DNA of 64,000 bases from Dickeya poaceiphila (GCF_007858975.2 NZ_CP042220.2:1426001-1490000); one strand, 5' to 3'. Positions 42,874 through 50,761 are shown, numbered from the stretch's first letter. Notes: generated from the letters alone by a model not told the origin. A program made the numbers and translations.

Positions 42874-43737
42874 TTATGCTGACTCCTCTAATTCAGATTT
42901 GCGTATGTCGTACACGCTCTTAGCATCTGACTGCTGGGTAGACCCTCGCAGGGTTCGCCACGCCTCTTCGAATGCCGATTTAAGCTCATCCACGCTCTTA
43001 GCTGACGCGGCGGCTTCAGTAAAATGCTTTAGCGCCTCGTCGTGCTGATTGACGCCAGAGTCAAGCCACTCTAAAAGCCTTGCGCCCACTGCCTCGCTCA
43101 GAATTACCGGATCTGCATTAGAGAAAATTTTCGTGCGATCTTTGCTGGCAATTGCATGATGCGTCTCATGCCCTATATCAAGAACGGTAGTGAATTCATA
43201 CTCCACGCCATCACGCTGCTCTGACTTCATCCCAAGTTTTGCAACTTTTTTTCTGCCATTTTCTTCAACCTGCGCAGTTTCCGTCTTGCTCCGCATAGTG
43301 GCTATGATGTGCATGTTTGAGCGCAAAATTGCATCAAGGAATAGGCGGTGGCGCGGGTTGATTTCACTCCACACTGACCAGCTATTCCCACGGAATTTGT
43401 TCTTTGCGATGGTGTCTACCAGCTCCAGACAGCCGCCAACACCAGCCCATTCATGTGTGATGCTGTCGATAATCAGCGTGTCGTATTCTGCGATTTCTGC
43501 CGCATGAATAGCCTCAATAAAACGCTCAGGAGAGAATGGTGGTTCGAGCTCTAGCACATCAAAATCAGCGATATCAGAGTAAAGCGATGCGCTACCCTTT
43601 TCTGTGTCGATTACCGCTATCTTTCCGCCAATACCTTTTGCTACCAAAAGAGCACTGTATGTTTTCCCCGATCCGCTTGGCCCGGTAAGTGCCAGCCGCA
43701 GCCTGGCTTTCTTTCGTACAGCCCTTTCAAATTTCAT
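42874..43737 (-). CDS. Sak4-like RecA-fold ssDNA annealing ATPase
   Basis: 287 residues. Walker A LALTGPSGSGKTYSALLVAK near the N-terminus, Walker B EYDTLIIDSITHEW, and a conserved RSKTETAQVEENGRKKVAKL region. This is the phage ATP-binding protein family that includes Sak4 of HK620. Sak4 is a remote RecA homologue whose strand annealing is stimulated by its cognate SSB. The adjacent ssb gene supports the call. Confidence 0.8.
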   Translation of the reverse strand: MKFERAVRKKARLRLALTGPSGSGKTYSALLVAKGIGGKIAVIDTEKGSASLYSDIADFDVLELEPPFSPERFIEAIHAAEIAEYDTLIIDSITHEWAGVGGCLELVDTIAKNKFRGNSWSVWSEINPRHRLFLDAILRSNMHIIATMRSKTETAQVEENGRKKVAKLGMKSEQRDGVEYEFTTVLDIGHETHHAIASKDRTKIFSNADPVILSEAVGARLLEWLDSGVNQHDEALKHFTEAAASAKSVDELKSAFEEAWRTLRGSTQQSDAKSVYDIRKSELEESA

Positions 43738-43747
43738 TTGTTATTCC

Positions 43748-43942
43748 TCAAAATGGCTCTTTGCCGCTCGGTGTAAAATGCTGAAAATTTAATCTTGCAA
43801 TTGCTGCAGAATAAAGATGGTTTGCAGCAGCCCCAATATTCCCCATTTTTCTGCATTCACCAGCCATGATTAAACAGTGATGATGCCAAGATGCCGCTGC
43901 AACTCTTGTTTTTGGGAATAGGGTTTCTACTGACTGGCTCAT
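43748..43942 (-). CDS. Small phage protein
   Basis: 64 residues from the ATG at 43942 (MSQSVETLFPKTRVAAASWH), with AGGGGTG upstream. Its start overlaps the previous stop (ATGA). Helical, function unknown. Confidence 0.6.
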   Translation of the reverse strand: MSQSVETLFPKTRVAAASWHHHCLIMAGECRKMGNIGAAANHLYSAAIARLNFQHFTPSGKEPF

Positions 43943-44130
43943 AGCGGACACCCCTTTTGATTAACCGTTGCGACAATTTGTTCGAATAACCGTTGCAGCC
44001 AACTCTTAGTTGTAAATGATGAACTAGCGAGAATATTCACTCTCGCATGTTGAATAGATTTAATTGCGTCAAACTCAAAAACTGGCTGTGAGCTACCCAT
44101 AGGGATAGCCCCGACATTGGTATATGCCAT
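43939..44130 (-). CDS. Small phage protein
   Basis: 63 residues, starting MAYTNVGAIPMGSSQPVFEF. Ends overlapping the next start by 4 bases. Ordinary cargo of the leftward operon, function unknown. Confidence 0.6.
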   Translation of the reverse strand: MAYTNVGAIPMGSSQPVFEFDAIKSIQHARVNILASSSFTTKSWLQRLFEQIVATVNQKGCPL

Positions 44131-44217
44131 TGGGTAACTCCTGATTGATTAATTAGTAGGTGATGCGGATGTGAGGGATGGTAATTTTACTTATCACTCC
44201 CTCCCGTTGATTTATAA

Positions 44218-44484
44218 CTATGCCGCCGTATTTTTGGTTGTGTAATCAGCAATAACTTTCCCGTCAGCGTCGAAATATTTAACTTCACAAATTGGATGGC
44301 AGTTTTCAGGATGCTTTCCATATTTAAGCTGATTGGTGAAAACCACATCTAAATTAGCGCTGCCGTTCATGCCTACGATGGTTCCGATATCTCCGTAAAC
44401 TTCAACCATCATTCCGATACGGGCAAAATCGATACCACGGCAACGAATCATATCGTCAACGAATTGCTTTTCTTTCTTTGTCAT
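44218..44484 (-). CDS. Phage hypothetical protein
   Basis: 88 residues from the ATG at 44484 (MTKKEKQFVDDMIRCRGIDF), with GGAG upstream. A small beta-barrel-like pattern (RIGMMVEVYGDIGTIVGMNG, LDVVFTNQLKYGKHP) suggests a KOW/SH3-like fold. Function unknown. Confidence 0.6.
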   Translation of the reverse strand: MTKKEKQFVDDMIRCRGIDFARIGMMVEVYGDIGTIVGMNGSANLDVVFTNQLKYGKHPENCHPICEVKYFDADGKVIADYTTKNTAA

Positions 44485-44553
44485 CTCTATCTCCAATGCC
44501 CAATAGGGCGTTAAGTGTTATCGCGTTATCTGGTGTTGGCGCGGGGGTGGTGG

Positions 44554-44835
44554 TTAATTGTTAGCGTCTTCATAATCCCAATCATCATCCCAAGTTGAGC
44601 TATCATGTTCGATCGGAATGCTATTTTCGTTTTCAATATCTACGCACTGATAAGAGCACTGCTGTTCTTCCCCATATATATTTCTGAAAGCATCAGCCAA
44701 TGACGCAACATTACCTTGCTCCATTCCCCCGCCTGCATGAAATGCGTCATCGTATGTATCTATTGTTTCGTTCTCTTGGCTGAGAAGAATCCCTTGCGTT
44801 TTATTCTCATTCCAGACGATGATGTATTTACCCAT
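44554..44835 (-). CDS. Acidic phage hypothetical protein
   Basis: 93 residues, starting MGKYIIVWNENKTQGILLSQ. Very acidic C-terminus (SSTWDDDWDYEDANN). Follows the previous gene by 3 bases. Function unknown; small acidic early phage proteins are sometimes host-takeover factors or DNA mimics. Confidence 0.6.
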   Translation of the reverse strand: MGKYIIVWNENKTQGILLSQENETIDTYDDAFHAGGGMEQGNVASLADAFRNIYGEEQQCSYQCVDIENENSIPIEHDSSTWDDDWDYEDANN

Positions 44836-44838
44836 CTC

Positions 44839-45063
44839 TCACCTCTCTGTACTGATTAAGTTATTAATATTTACCAGCGTGAAATCTACGCCATCCTCTC
44901 GTAAATCTTGGAGAGAGTGATTACATGGCTCGCCTTTCTCATACTCTTCAATGGCGTACAGTCCAAAATCGGCATCAACATAAACTGGAAGCGTCGTGCC
45001 ATCCATTAAGTATGTTCCGTTGCTGTTATTTATTCGGATATATCCAACGCATATATCGTCCAT
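44839..45063 (-). CDS. Acidic phage hypothetical protein
   Basis: 74 residues, starting MDDICVGYIRINNSNGTYLM. Acidic (DADFGLYAIEEYEKGEP), no family recognised. Couples closely to the gene after it. Confidence 0.6.
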   Translation of the reverse strand: MDDICVGYIRINNSNGTYLMDGTTLPVYVDADFGLYAIEEYEKGEPCNHSLQDLREDGVDFTLVNINNLISTER

Positions 45064-45100
45064 ATCCCCTCACTCAGTTATTAATCGGATGCAATAAACT

Positions 45101-45174
45101 CTATGGCGATGCGGTGAGATACAAACAATGTCTGTATATTCGCACCCCGGTGTTGGCGTCACCGCATCCCATAG
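45101..45174. ncRNA. Long hairpin between phage genes
   Basis: Left arm 45101-45117 (CTATGGCGATGCGGTGA) pairs with 45159-45174 (TCACCGCATCCCATAG) with one bulged C. That gives a 16-bp stem with a loop of about 41 bases. No gene covers it. It could be a processed RNA, an attenuator in the leftward transcript or a DNA palindrome. Confidence 0.4.
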
Positions 45175-45194
45175 AATTTATGTGGTAATAAAAG

Positions 45195-45213
45195 AGGCCG
45201 CGCTATGCGGCCT
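45195..45213 (-). terminator. Terminator in the leftward operon
   Basis: Stem AGGCCGC / GCGGCCT with a 5-base loop, followed on the minus strand by CTTTTAT. It sits 1 base past the stop of the gene at 45215, so it would stop transcription from the left promoter unless antitermination acts. Confidence 0.65.
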
Positions 45214-45214
45214 T

Positions 45215-45451
45215 TCAATTAAACTTAACTAGCAGATTATTTATTAGATTTAATGCCTCGTAAAAATAGCCTCTTTGTTCTTCGCAATATCCGGCGATGT
45301 GCTTGTTCTCATCATAACAATTGCCACCAATAGACCATGCTGATATAGCCATCTCAACCATTCTTTTTTGATTTATTAATCGCTCCGGAGAATGTTCGTT
45401 GTTTTGAATGCATGTAAGTAAAATTTTATTTGGCCTGTCTTTCATACTCAC
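45215..45451 (-). CDS. Phage hypothetical protein
   Basis: 78 residues. In-frame ATGs at 45451 and 45445 are possible. It contains PNKILLTCIQNNEHSPERLI and CEEQRGYFYEALNLINNLLV. Start overlaps the stop of the first operon gene by 4 bases. Function unknown. Confidence 0.6.
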   Translation of the reverse strand: MSMKDRPNKILLTCIQNNEHSPERLINQKRMVEMAISAWSIGGNCYDENKHIAGYCEEQRGYFYEALNLINNLLVKFN

Positions 45452-45687
45452 CTCGCACTAATATTTTCAGATTTACGATACCCGGCTCGAAATAGCGCAA
45501 CATCAGGTATGCATGTAGCACCGCTATCTACTTCTGTCACTCGCGGTAATTCAATCAGAGCCTTTGTTACGCGTTCTGAACAACCTGAAATTGCCGCCTC
45601 AATTTTCCGAGCCAGTCGAATATCGGCTTGCTGTGCTGCACGATGAGCAATCGCTCGCGCTAAATTCTTGTGTGTGTTTCTTGGCAT
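45448..45687 (-). CDS. First gene of the leftward operon, candidate N-like antiterminator
   Basis: 79 residues from the ATG at 45687, with GGAG 8 bases upstream. The N-terminus is Arg/Ala-rich (MPRNTHKNLARAIAHRAAQQ, then ADIRLARKIEAAI) and could form the helix with which lambda-type N proteins bind boxB RNA. It lies directly downstream of the left nut-like site, the position of N in lambda. The rest has no resemblance to known N proteins, so this is an inference from position and composition. Confidence 0.4.
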   Translation of the reverse strand: MPRNTHKNLARAIAHRAAQQADIRLARKIEAAISGCSERVTKALIELPRVTEVDSGATCIPDVALFRAGYRKSENISAR

Positions 45688-45757
45688 ATGGATATCTCCA
45701 GTGGTTTCATTCATGCCGCTTCGTAAAGCAGCAGGGTGAAATCGCTTGTTTTTTTGG

Positions 45758-45791
45758 GGGTGAAACACCCTCAGGCGTATTGTTAAAGAGC
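45758..45791 (-). promoter_or_regulatory. nutL-like site: boxA and boxB
   Basis: On the minus strand GCTCTTTAACA (45791-45781) is followed after 10 bases by the hairpin GGGTGTTTCACCC (45770-45758). The rightward arm carries the same pair at 48084-48116. This is the boxA-boxB order of lambdoid antitermination sites. Confidence 0.7.
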
Positions 45792-46004
45792 AATAAATCC
45801 GTTTTGTACTGAGTCAGCGTCCTGCTGTGAATCAATTAAACATCATGTGAATTGCTCGGTCAACATAATGTTGATTTATTTTTTATAAAAATGCTCATTC
45901 CGTTGATTTTTATGTTTATTTATTTTTATCAGTGTTGATTTATGTGTTCAAGACAAAGGGGATTGAGGATGGGCATAAAAAACCCGGCGCGGAGCCGGGT
46001 GGGA
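45792..46004. promoter_or_regulatory. Left promoter/operator region
   Basis: AT-rich region between the accessory gene at 46005 and nutL. It contains a perfect 7-1-7 palindrome TCAACATAATGTTGA at 45860-45874, the same type as the operators at 47766-47838, plus scattered GTTGATTTA half sites. This is the expected place of PL and OL. A hairpin GGCGCGGAGCC-type near 45982-46000 ends the lysogenic transcript. Confidence 0.6.
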
Positions 46005-46946
46005 TTACTCGAAGGGGAATTCAATTTGCCGTTGTGGGTTTATGATCTTCTTAACATTCACAATTTCATAGGTAGTCTTGATGCCTTTCTCTGCTAGATA
46101 CTGCGTTACTTTCAAATCAACTAGCAAGAGATCACCCTTAGCAAAGGCTATTGATTGGTCATCAATAGCCTTTAGGAATCGTTCATCACTAACTTCAGCT
46201 TGAAATGGGCTCGCTCCATCTGAAAACTGCCACTTGTGTCCTTCACGAAAAGAGATATCTAAGGGTTGAAGTGCTTTCTCAGTAATGGACTCAGATATTA
46301 TTGATTCTTCTATGTTATCAACTTTGAAAAATATCGCTTCGTCTTTACTGACTTCAACAAAAGTTTTCCCGTTGTCGATGGTGACGGCGAAACTGTCGAT
46401 ACCATCTCTCTCTAAAGGTTTAGTGATTACATTTTCAAGAGATCGCCTTAATTTTTTGTTTTTATATAATTCAATAACTTGAGACTCAAAAACCTCACTT
46501 TCACCATCAGTGAAAATCTCTGTGCAGCCATCAAATGTTGGTTCTATTCTTTTTATCTTTCTTGGCCCCAGCCATTTGATTAACTGGAGCAGACCTTTAT
46601 AAGACTGTTTTGATGCTAAATATCCAAACCCAACCAGGCTTATTATGTTGCAGGCAGCAGAGGCACTATTGCCAGAAAAAGCTCCGATTATTTGGCTGGT
46701 TAGTGATGATGATTGAGCTATGAGATCGACGCCGAAAGATCCAGCTTTAAAAGAAGCATTTACCTTTACTGATACGCGCCTTTCTTTTCCATAGATTGTC
46801 TTTCCCGCCTCCTCTAAAGCATCAGATAGCGACAGAAGGGCAGGTGCCAAATCGCGGACATCCATCTCATGGTTGTCTAGGGCTGGGCCGTCATAAACAA
46901 TTCTGAACTTCATGTCGTCTGTTTCCGCAATTCCACTTGCTTCCAT
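46005..46946 (-). CDS. Lysogen-expressed accessory protein (moron), unknown function
   Basis: 313 residues from the ATG at 46946, with AGGTG 8 bases upstream. The conserved-looking opening is MKFRIVYDGPALDNHEMDVR, then DLAPALLSLSDALEEAGKTI and VKVNASFKAGSFGVDLI. A hydrophobic stretch (NIISLVGFGYLASK) lies near 105-118, then a soluble strand-rich C-terminus. The gene lies directly downstream of the CI-type repressor on the same strand, so it should be transcribed in the lysogen. Genes placed there often protect the host against other phages. I do not recognise a named defence family. Confidence 0.65.
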   Translation of the reverse strand: MEASGIAETDDMKFRIVYDGPALDNHEMDVRDLAPALLSLSDALEEAGKTIYGKERRVSVKVNASFKAGSFGVDLIAQSSSLTSQIIGAFSGNSASAACNIISLVGFGYLASKQSYKGLLQLIKWLGPRKIKRIEPTFDGCTEIFTDGESEVFESQVIELYKNKKLRRSLENVITKPLERDGIDSFAVTIDNGKTFVEVSKDEAIFFKVDNIEESIISESITEKALQPLDISFREGHKWQFSDGASPFQAEVSDERFLKAIDDQSIAFAKGDLLLVDLKVTQYLAEKGIKTTYEIVNVKKIINPQRQIEFPFE

Positions 46947-47028
46947 TATGGCATTCACCTGATCTCATATACAGTAAATTTACTGTTTGCTGCCTATTGA
47001 AGTTCGCACCAACACCCACCGCCTGTGG

Positions 47029-47742
47029 CTAGTAATCTATTACAGACCACCAGAATACGCGCCCGATAATCTCTACATTTGAGATGGCGGCTTCTTCTGG
47101 CGGGTGTTCTGCGCTGTTATAGCTGCGTATACTCAATGTATCCGGCCCGGTCCGGTACAGTAGTTTTATGCGTTTCCAGCCATCTTGATTTATTGCGTAT
47201 ATTTTTCCATCAACTATTTTTTTGTCGTCAATGTTGACGGCAACAGTTGTTCCGTCTGGTATGTTAGGCTCCATACTGTTACCCCTTGCGGGAAAACAGA
47301 AAATTCCAGACCCATCAGTATTAGCGCCAACCCGGCGCAAAGTGGCTTTCGAAAATCTCAATTTGAATCCGTTATAATCGTCTTCTGATATTCGACCATC
47401 TCCAGCGGCGAGTTCTATGTCACGCAAAAATGGAACTTCGACCTCGTCGCTAGGTAGTGGTGTTTTTTTATCCCATGCATCAACTGTATCCCACTCTGAT
47501 TCCGGTGGAACTGTGGACTCTCTATTGATGATTGGCTTTGGGCTACCTGTCCCATCAAGAACCCACTCTAAGGAATAGCCATACATTTCAGCTATTTTTT
47601 TTGCTGCGTCCTTGCTGATCGAGTTTCGTTTTTTCCAGTTATTTACTGTTTGAGGTGTGGCATTGACCATTCGGGCTAGGTCTTTTTGCCTAATCCCTTC
47701 ACTATCAATGATGTATTCGATTCTGTCTTCAGCTGTTTTCAT
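47029..47742 (-). CDS. CI-type prophage repressor (XRE plus S24 peptidase)
   Basis: 237 residues from the ATG at 47742 (MKTAEDRIEYIIDSEGIRQK), with GGAG upstream. The helix-turn-helix is QKDLARMVNATPQTVNNWKK. The C-terminal LexA-like part has a possible A-G cleavage site in LAAGDGRIS, the Ser in PARGNSMEPNIPDG, and a Lys in WKRIKLLY. It should repress both early promoters and be inactivated after DNA damage through RecA. Its start is next to the operator cluster at 47766-47838. Confidence 0.92.
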   Translation of the reverse strand: MKTAEDRIEYIIDSEGIRQKDLARMVNATPQTVNNWKKRNSISKDAAKKIAEMYGYSLEWVLDGTGSPKPIINRESTVPPESEWDTVDAWDKKTPLPSDEVEVPFLRDIELAAGDGRISEDDYNGFKLRFSKATLRRVGANTDGSGIFCFPARGNSMEPNIPDGTTVAVNIDDKKIVDGKIYAINQDGWKRIKLLYRTGPDTLSIRSYNSAEHPPEEAAISNVEIIGRVFWWSVIDY

Positions 47743-47765
47743 GGCGATCTCCATATCACAAAATA

Positions 47766-47838
47766 TAAACATATTGTTTATTCACATCCATCATCATTAT
47801 GTTGATTTATTCCAGCTAAGGAGTTAACATTACGTTGA
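47766..47838 (+). promoter_or_regulatory. Right operator cluster, three 7-1-7 palindromes
   Basis: Three sites share one pattern: TAAACATATTGTTTA (47766-47780), TCATCATTATGTTGA (47791-47805) and TTAACATTACGTTGA (47824-47838). They lie between the divergent CI and Cro-like genes, as OR1-OR3 do in lambda. The consensus is about T-[CTA]-A-[AT]-CAT-N-ATGTTGA. Confidence 0.8.
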
Positions 47839-47859
47839 TTTAAATAAACGGAGATAGAT

Positions 47860-48075
47860 ATGATCAACACGCAGACTACACCGCTGGAAAAAGCCGTAGC
47901 CGCTGTTGGTGGCAGCCAAAAGAACTTGGCTGAAAAAGTGGGTGTAACTCCGCAGGCCATCAACATGATTAAACGGCGCGGTGGCCGGTTGCCAGCACGA
48001 AAAATGAACAAATTTTTGGCAGCAACCGGACTCAGTAAGGAAGAACTTTACCCTGATATTTTCAGTGCCGCATAA
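47860..48075 (+). CDS. Cro-like repressor (YdaS-type)
   Basis: 71 residues: LEKAVAAVGGSQKNLAEKVG, VTPQAINMIKRRGGRLPARK. A YdaS/Cro-type helix-turn-helix. First gene of the rightward operon, divergent from CI, preceded by ACGGAGATAGAT. Expected to repress cI and tune early transcription. Confidence 0.88.
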   Translation: MINTQTTPLEKAVAAVGGSQKNLAEKVGVTPQAINMIKRRGGRLPARKMNKFLAATGLSKEELYPDIFSAA

Positions 48076-48083
48076 GTAACGCC

Positions 48084-48116
48084 GCTCTTTAACAGCCTGA
48101 TGTGGGTGATTCACCC
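48084..48116 (+). promoter_or_regulatory. nutR-like site: boxA and boxB
   Basis: GCTCTTTAACA (48084-48094), 9 bases, then the hairpin GGGTGATTCACCC (48104-48116), between the Cro-like and CII-like genes. It matches the leftward copy at 45758-45791 and the position of nutR in lambda. Confidence 0.7.
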
Positions 48117-48177
48117 CAAACAAACACAGTGGCACCCCACGGGATGCCTATGTATTCAACACGGATAAGTATCACAA

Positions 48178-48471
48178 ATGGAACGTGCAAAAACACGCAA
48201 AGAAGCTCTGCACATTGAGAGCGCTTTACTGAACAAAATTGCTGTGAAAGGGGTCAGCGCTATTGCTGAGGCAGTGGGCGTAAATCCATCACAGATTACC
48301 CGGTGGAAAGAAACGCTGATACCGCGCATGAGCCTGTTACTGGCAGTGCTGGAATGGGGCGTTGATGACGATGAGTTGGCGCATTTGGCTAAACAAGTTG
48401 CTCTGTTGCTCATAAAGAAAAAATCCGCGTCGGGCAAGGACACGGATTCTCAGATATCGATGGAATTTTAA
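48178..48471 (+). CDS. CII-like transcription activator
   Basis: 97 residues. KTRKEALHIESALLNKIAVK, then GVSAIAEAVGVNPSQITRWK and a C-terminal helix, the layout of lambda CII (97 residues). It should activate repressor and integrase promoters when lysogeny is chosen. Confidence 0.88.
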   Translation: MERAKTRKEALHIESALLNKIAVKGVSAIAEAVGVNPSQITRWKETLIPRMSLLLAVLEWGVDDDELAHLAKQVALLLIKKKSASGKDTDSQISMEF

Positions 48472-48489
48472 ACCGATAGGAATAATACC

Positions 48490-49026
48490 ATGATTTTAAC
48501 TGTCAGCAAAACCGCGCTGTTAAGCGCAATGATTTTCCAAGCAAAAGCGGATGTTCGTTATTACCTCAATGGCATCTGTTTTGCTCCTGACAAAAAGCTT
48601 TATTCGACAGATGGCCACAGAGCGTTTATCGGCCAACATGAAACTGATGGCCTAGAAGATCGCGTGATCGTCGCTATCAAGGGTGCCAAGCCTACCAGAT
48701 TCGAGAAAGCCGAAATTGATACTGATACAGGTAACGTTTCTTATCTTGACGCTCATGGATTGCGCGTTGGCGCTGGCCTGTGTGAAGTAATTGACGCTCG
48801 ATTCCCTGACATCGAACGCCTCACCTCAAAATTTGAAAGTAAGCCTACTGACGAGATCGGCTTTAACGCTGGTTATCTGGCTGACATCGAAAAAGCCGCA
48901 AAGCTATACAACCCGAAATTCTGTGGCATCAAGATCAAGCCAAACGGTAACACAGAAGCATCAATCGTTGAGTTCAACAGCGCTTTCGGCAATGGAACGC
49001 TGGTCATTATGCCGATGCGCATCTAG
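48490..49026 (+). CDS. Phage sliding-clamp-like protein (DnaN domain)
   Basis: 178 residues. YYLNGICFAPDKKLYSTDGH, RAFIGQHETDGLEDRVIVAI, DARFPDIERL and a last strand GTLVIMPMRI. That is one DnaN-like lobe as in beta-clamp sequences (YLNGI ... ATDGHRL ... V.MPMR). It is much shorter than the 366-residue clamp. It precedes the initiator gene and may interact with the replication complex. Confidence 0.7.
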   Translation: MILTVSKTALLSAMIFQAKADVRYYLNGICFAPDKKLYSTDGHRAFIGQHETDGLEDRVIVAIKGAKPTRFEKAEIDTDTGNVSYLDAHGLRVGAGLCEVIDARFPDIERLTSKFESKPTDEIGFNAGYLADIEKAAKLYNPKFCGIKIKPNGNTEASIVEFNSAFGNGTLVIMPMRI

Positions 49027-49035
49027 GGAGGGGGC

Positions 49036-49959
49036 ATGAACACTGCTGAGGTAATCAAATTCCCCGGACCTGAGCCGGGGCAGGAGAAAAGAGTGGCAGA
49101 TCTCGACGATGGTTACACGCGAACTGCTAACGAATTGCTGGAGGCCGTGATGTTATCCGGCCTGACGCAACACCAACTGCTGATTGTTATGGCCGTATGG
49201 AGAAAGACCTACGGCTATAACAAAAAAATGGACTGGATCGGCAATGAGCAGTTCGCAGAGCTAACAGGGATGGCGGCAACAAAATGCTCTACAGCAAGAA
49301 ACGAGTTAATCAGGATGGGAGTCCTTGTACAACAAGGGCGTCAGGTAGGGATGAACAAGGCCGTTTCTGAGTGGAAAACCAAGTTTAACGGATTCAGTAA
49401 AACATTTACCGAATCGGTAAAGAAAACCTTTCCTAAATCGGTAAAAAGCGATTTACCGAAACGGTCAAACACAAAAGACAATATTACAAAAGACAATAAA
49501 GACAGTATTACCCCTATAGTCCCCGCTGGGGACGCGTGTGAAAAACCACCTGAGCAGGACGAAGAGAAACCGCCAGAACAACCAGCATCACAAGCCATTA
49601 AAACCGTGTTCAGCCACTGGCAGGCAGAGCATAACCACCTGACATCAAAACTCGACCAGAAGCGCCGCAAGCGAATCAACGCCCGTCTCGATGAGGGATT
49701 CACCGTTGCTGACCTCTGCAAAGCGATATCTGGTGCCAAATACGACTCTTGGCTAATGGGCAAAAACCCGTCCAACAAGCGCTATGACGGCATCGAGACA
49801 ATCCTGCGTGACGCCGCTCAGGTCGAAAAGCTACGCGACCTTGACGACAACGAGCACGCGAAGGCGATCGCCGCCGGGAAATACTCGGCAACCACTGCAA
49901 GAAACCTTGACCGTCTCCAGCGCTGGGCAGGAGAGGGCGACAGCGGAGCACCATTCTGA
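49036..49959 (+). CDS. O-like replication initiator
   Basis: 307 residues. The N-terminal winged helix is typical of phage O proteins: GYTRTANELLEAVMLSGLTQ, HQLLIVMAVWRKTYGYNKKM, GNEQFAELTGM. A low-complexity middle (TFTESVKKTFPKSVKSDLPK) is encoded by the origin repeats at 49405-49498. The C-terminal part is charged and ends WAGEGDSGAPF. It binds the internal origin and recruits the helicase loading step. Confidence 0.88.
   Translation: MNTAEVIKFPGPEPGQEKRVADLDDGYTRTANELLEAVMLSGLTQHQLLIVMAVWRKTYGYNKKMDWIGNEQFAELTGMAATKCSTARNELIRMGVLVQQGRQVGMNKAVSEWKTKFNGFSKTFTESVKKTFPKSVKSDLPKRSNTKDNITKDNKDSITPIVPAGDACEKPPEQDEEKPPEQPASQAIKTVFSHWQAEHNHLTSKLDQKRRKRINARLDEGFTVADLCKAISGAKYDSWLMGKNPSNKRYDGIETILRDAAQVEKLRDLDDNEHAKAIAAGKYSATTARNLDRLQRWAGEGDSGAPF
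49405..49498 (+). other. Prophage replication origin inside the O-like gene
   Basis: Iterons with the core TTTACCGAATCGGTAAA (49405-49421), AAATCGGTAAAA (49435-49446) and GATTTACCGAAACGGTCAAA (49450-49469). They are followed by an AT-rich tract with the direct repeat ACAAAAGACAATA at 49471 and 49486. This is the iteron plus AT-tract order of lambdoid origins. Confidence 0.75.
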
Positions 49960-50552
49960 TGAACGACACTGAAAAACCTAAGTTCGCTCAGTCGATGGCA
50001 GCGATTGGCGAGATATACGGGAAAGAGATTTCCGAGGTGATGATCGGGATTTACTGGAACGCCCTAAAGCCGTATCCGTCTGAGGACGTGCAAAGAGCAT
50101 TTCAGGGGCATACCCGCGACACCGACAACGGGCAATTCTTTCCCAAGCCTGCTGACCTGCTACGGCACATCGAGGGAAACAAGGACGGCAGAGCGTTACA
50201 GGCATGGAGCAAGGCATACAAGGCCATTTGCAGCTACGGACGCCGCAACAGCGTTGTATTCGATGATCCCGCGATTCACGCAGTGATTTCTGAAATGGGT
50301 GGCTGGATTGAGTTTGCTGGCGTCACTGAGGAGGAGTTGCCGTTCCGAGCGCGTGAGTTTGAGAAGCGCTACCGAGCGATGCTGATCACTGGTGTGCAGA
50401 AGTGCGAAACCATCCTGATCGGCATGGACGATGCCCAAAACATCCGCTCTGGATTTCAGGAAGCGCCAAAGCCGTTTTTGCTGGGCGATGTGACCAAAGC
50501 CAAGCAGATCCGCAACGGGATGTTCCTCATCGAAAACAAAGGGGCTGCGTGA
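49959..50552 (+). CDS. DUF6475-type protein, helicase-loading position
   Basis: 197 residues, MNDTEKPKFAQSMAAIGEIY, with YPSEDVQRAFQGHTRDTDNG QFFPKPADL-type N-terminal half. The C-terminal block FDDPAIHAVISEMGGWIEFA / LPFRAREFEKRYRAML is of DUF6475 type. It directly follows the O-like gene, where lambda has P, so it probably helps load the replicative helicase. The start overlaps the previous stop (TGATG). Confidence 0.7.
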   Translation: MNDTEKPKFAQSMAAIGEIYGKEISEVMIGIYWNALKPYPSEDVQRAFQGHTRDTDNGQFFPKPADLLRHIEGNKDGRALQAWSKAYKAICSYGRRNSVVFDDPAIHAVISEMGGWIEFAGVTEEELPFRAREFEKRYRAMLITGVQKCETILIGMDDAQNIRSGFQEAPKPFLLGDVTKAKQIRNGMFLIENKGAA

Positions 50553-50761
50553 TGGCTGAAATCATCGACTTTCTCAGCAGAACCAGAGCAATCAGCAACC
50601 GCAAAGACGCCATAGAGTTTAAGGAGTTGGTTATGGGGCAGCTTAACGGCGTTAAGTGCGCTGATGCTGAATCAGCGGAGAATTTACAGCAGGCGAAAGC
50701 ATCAATCGAACGGGTATTCGATTTAATTATCGAGTTCTCAGATTGGGACGTTGACGCCTAG
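50552..50761 (+). CDS. Small phage protein
   Basis: 69 residues from the ATG at 50552 (MAEIIDFLSRTRAISNRKDA), overlapping the previous stop by one base. Helical, acidic end (IIEFSDWDVDA). Function unknown. Confidence 0.65.
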   Translation: MAEIIDFLSRTRAISNRKDAIEFKELVMGQLNGVKCADAESAENLQQAKASIERVFDLIIEFSDWDVDA

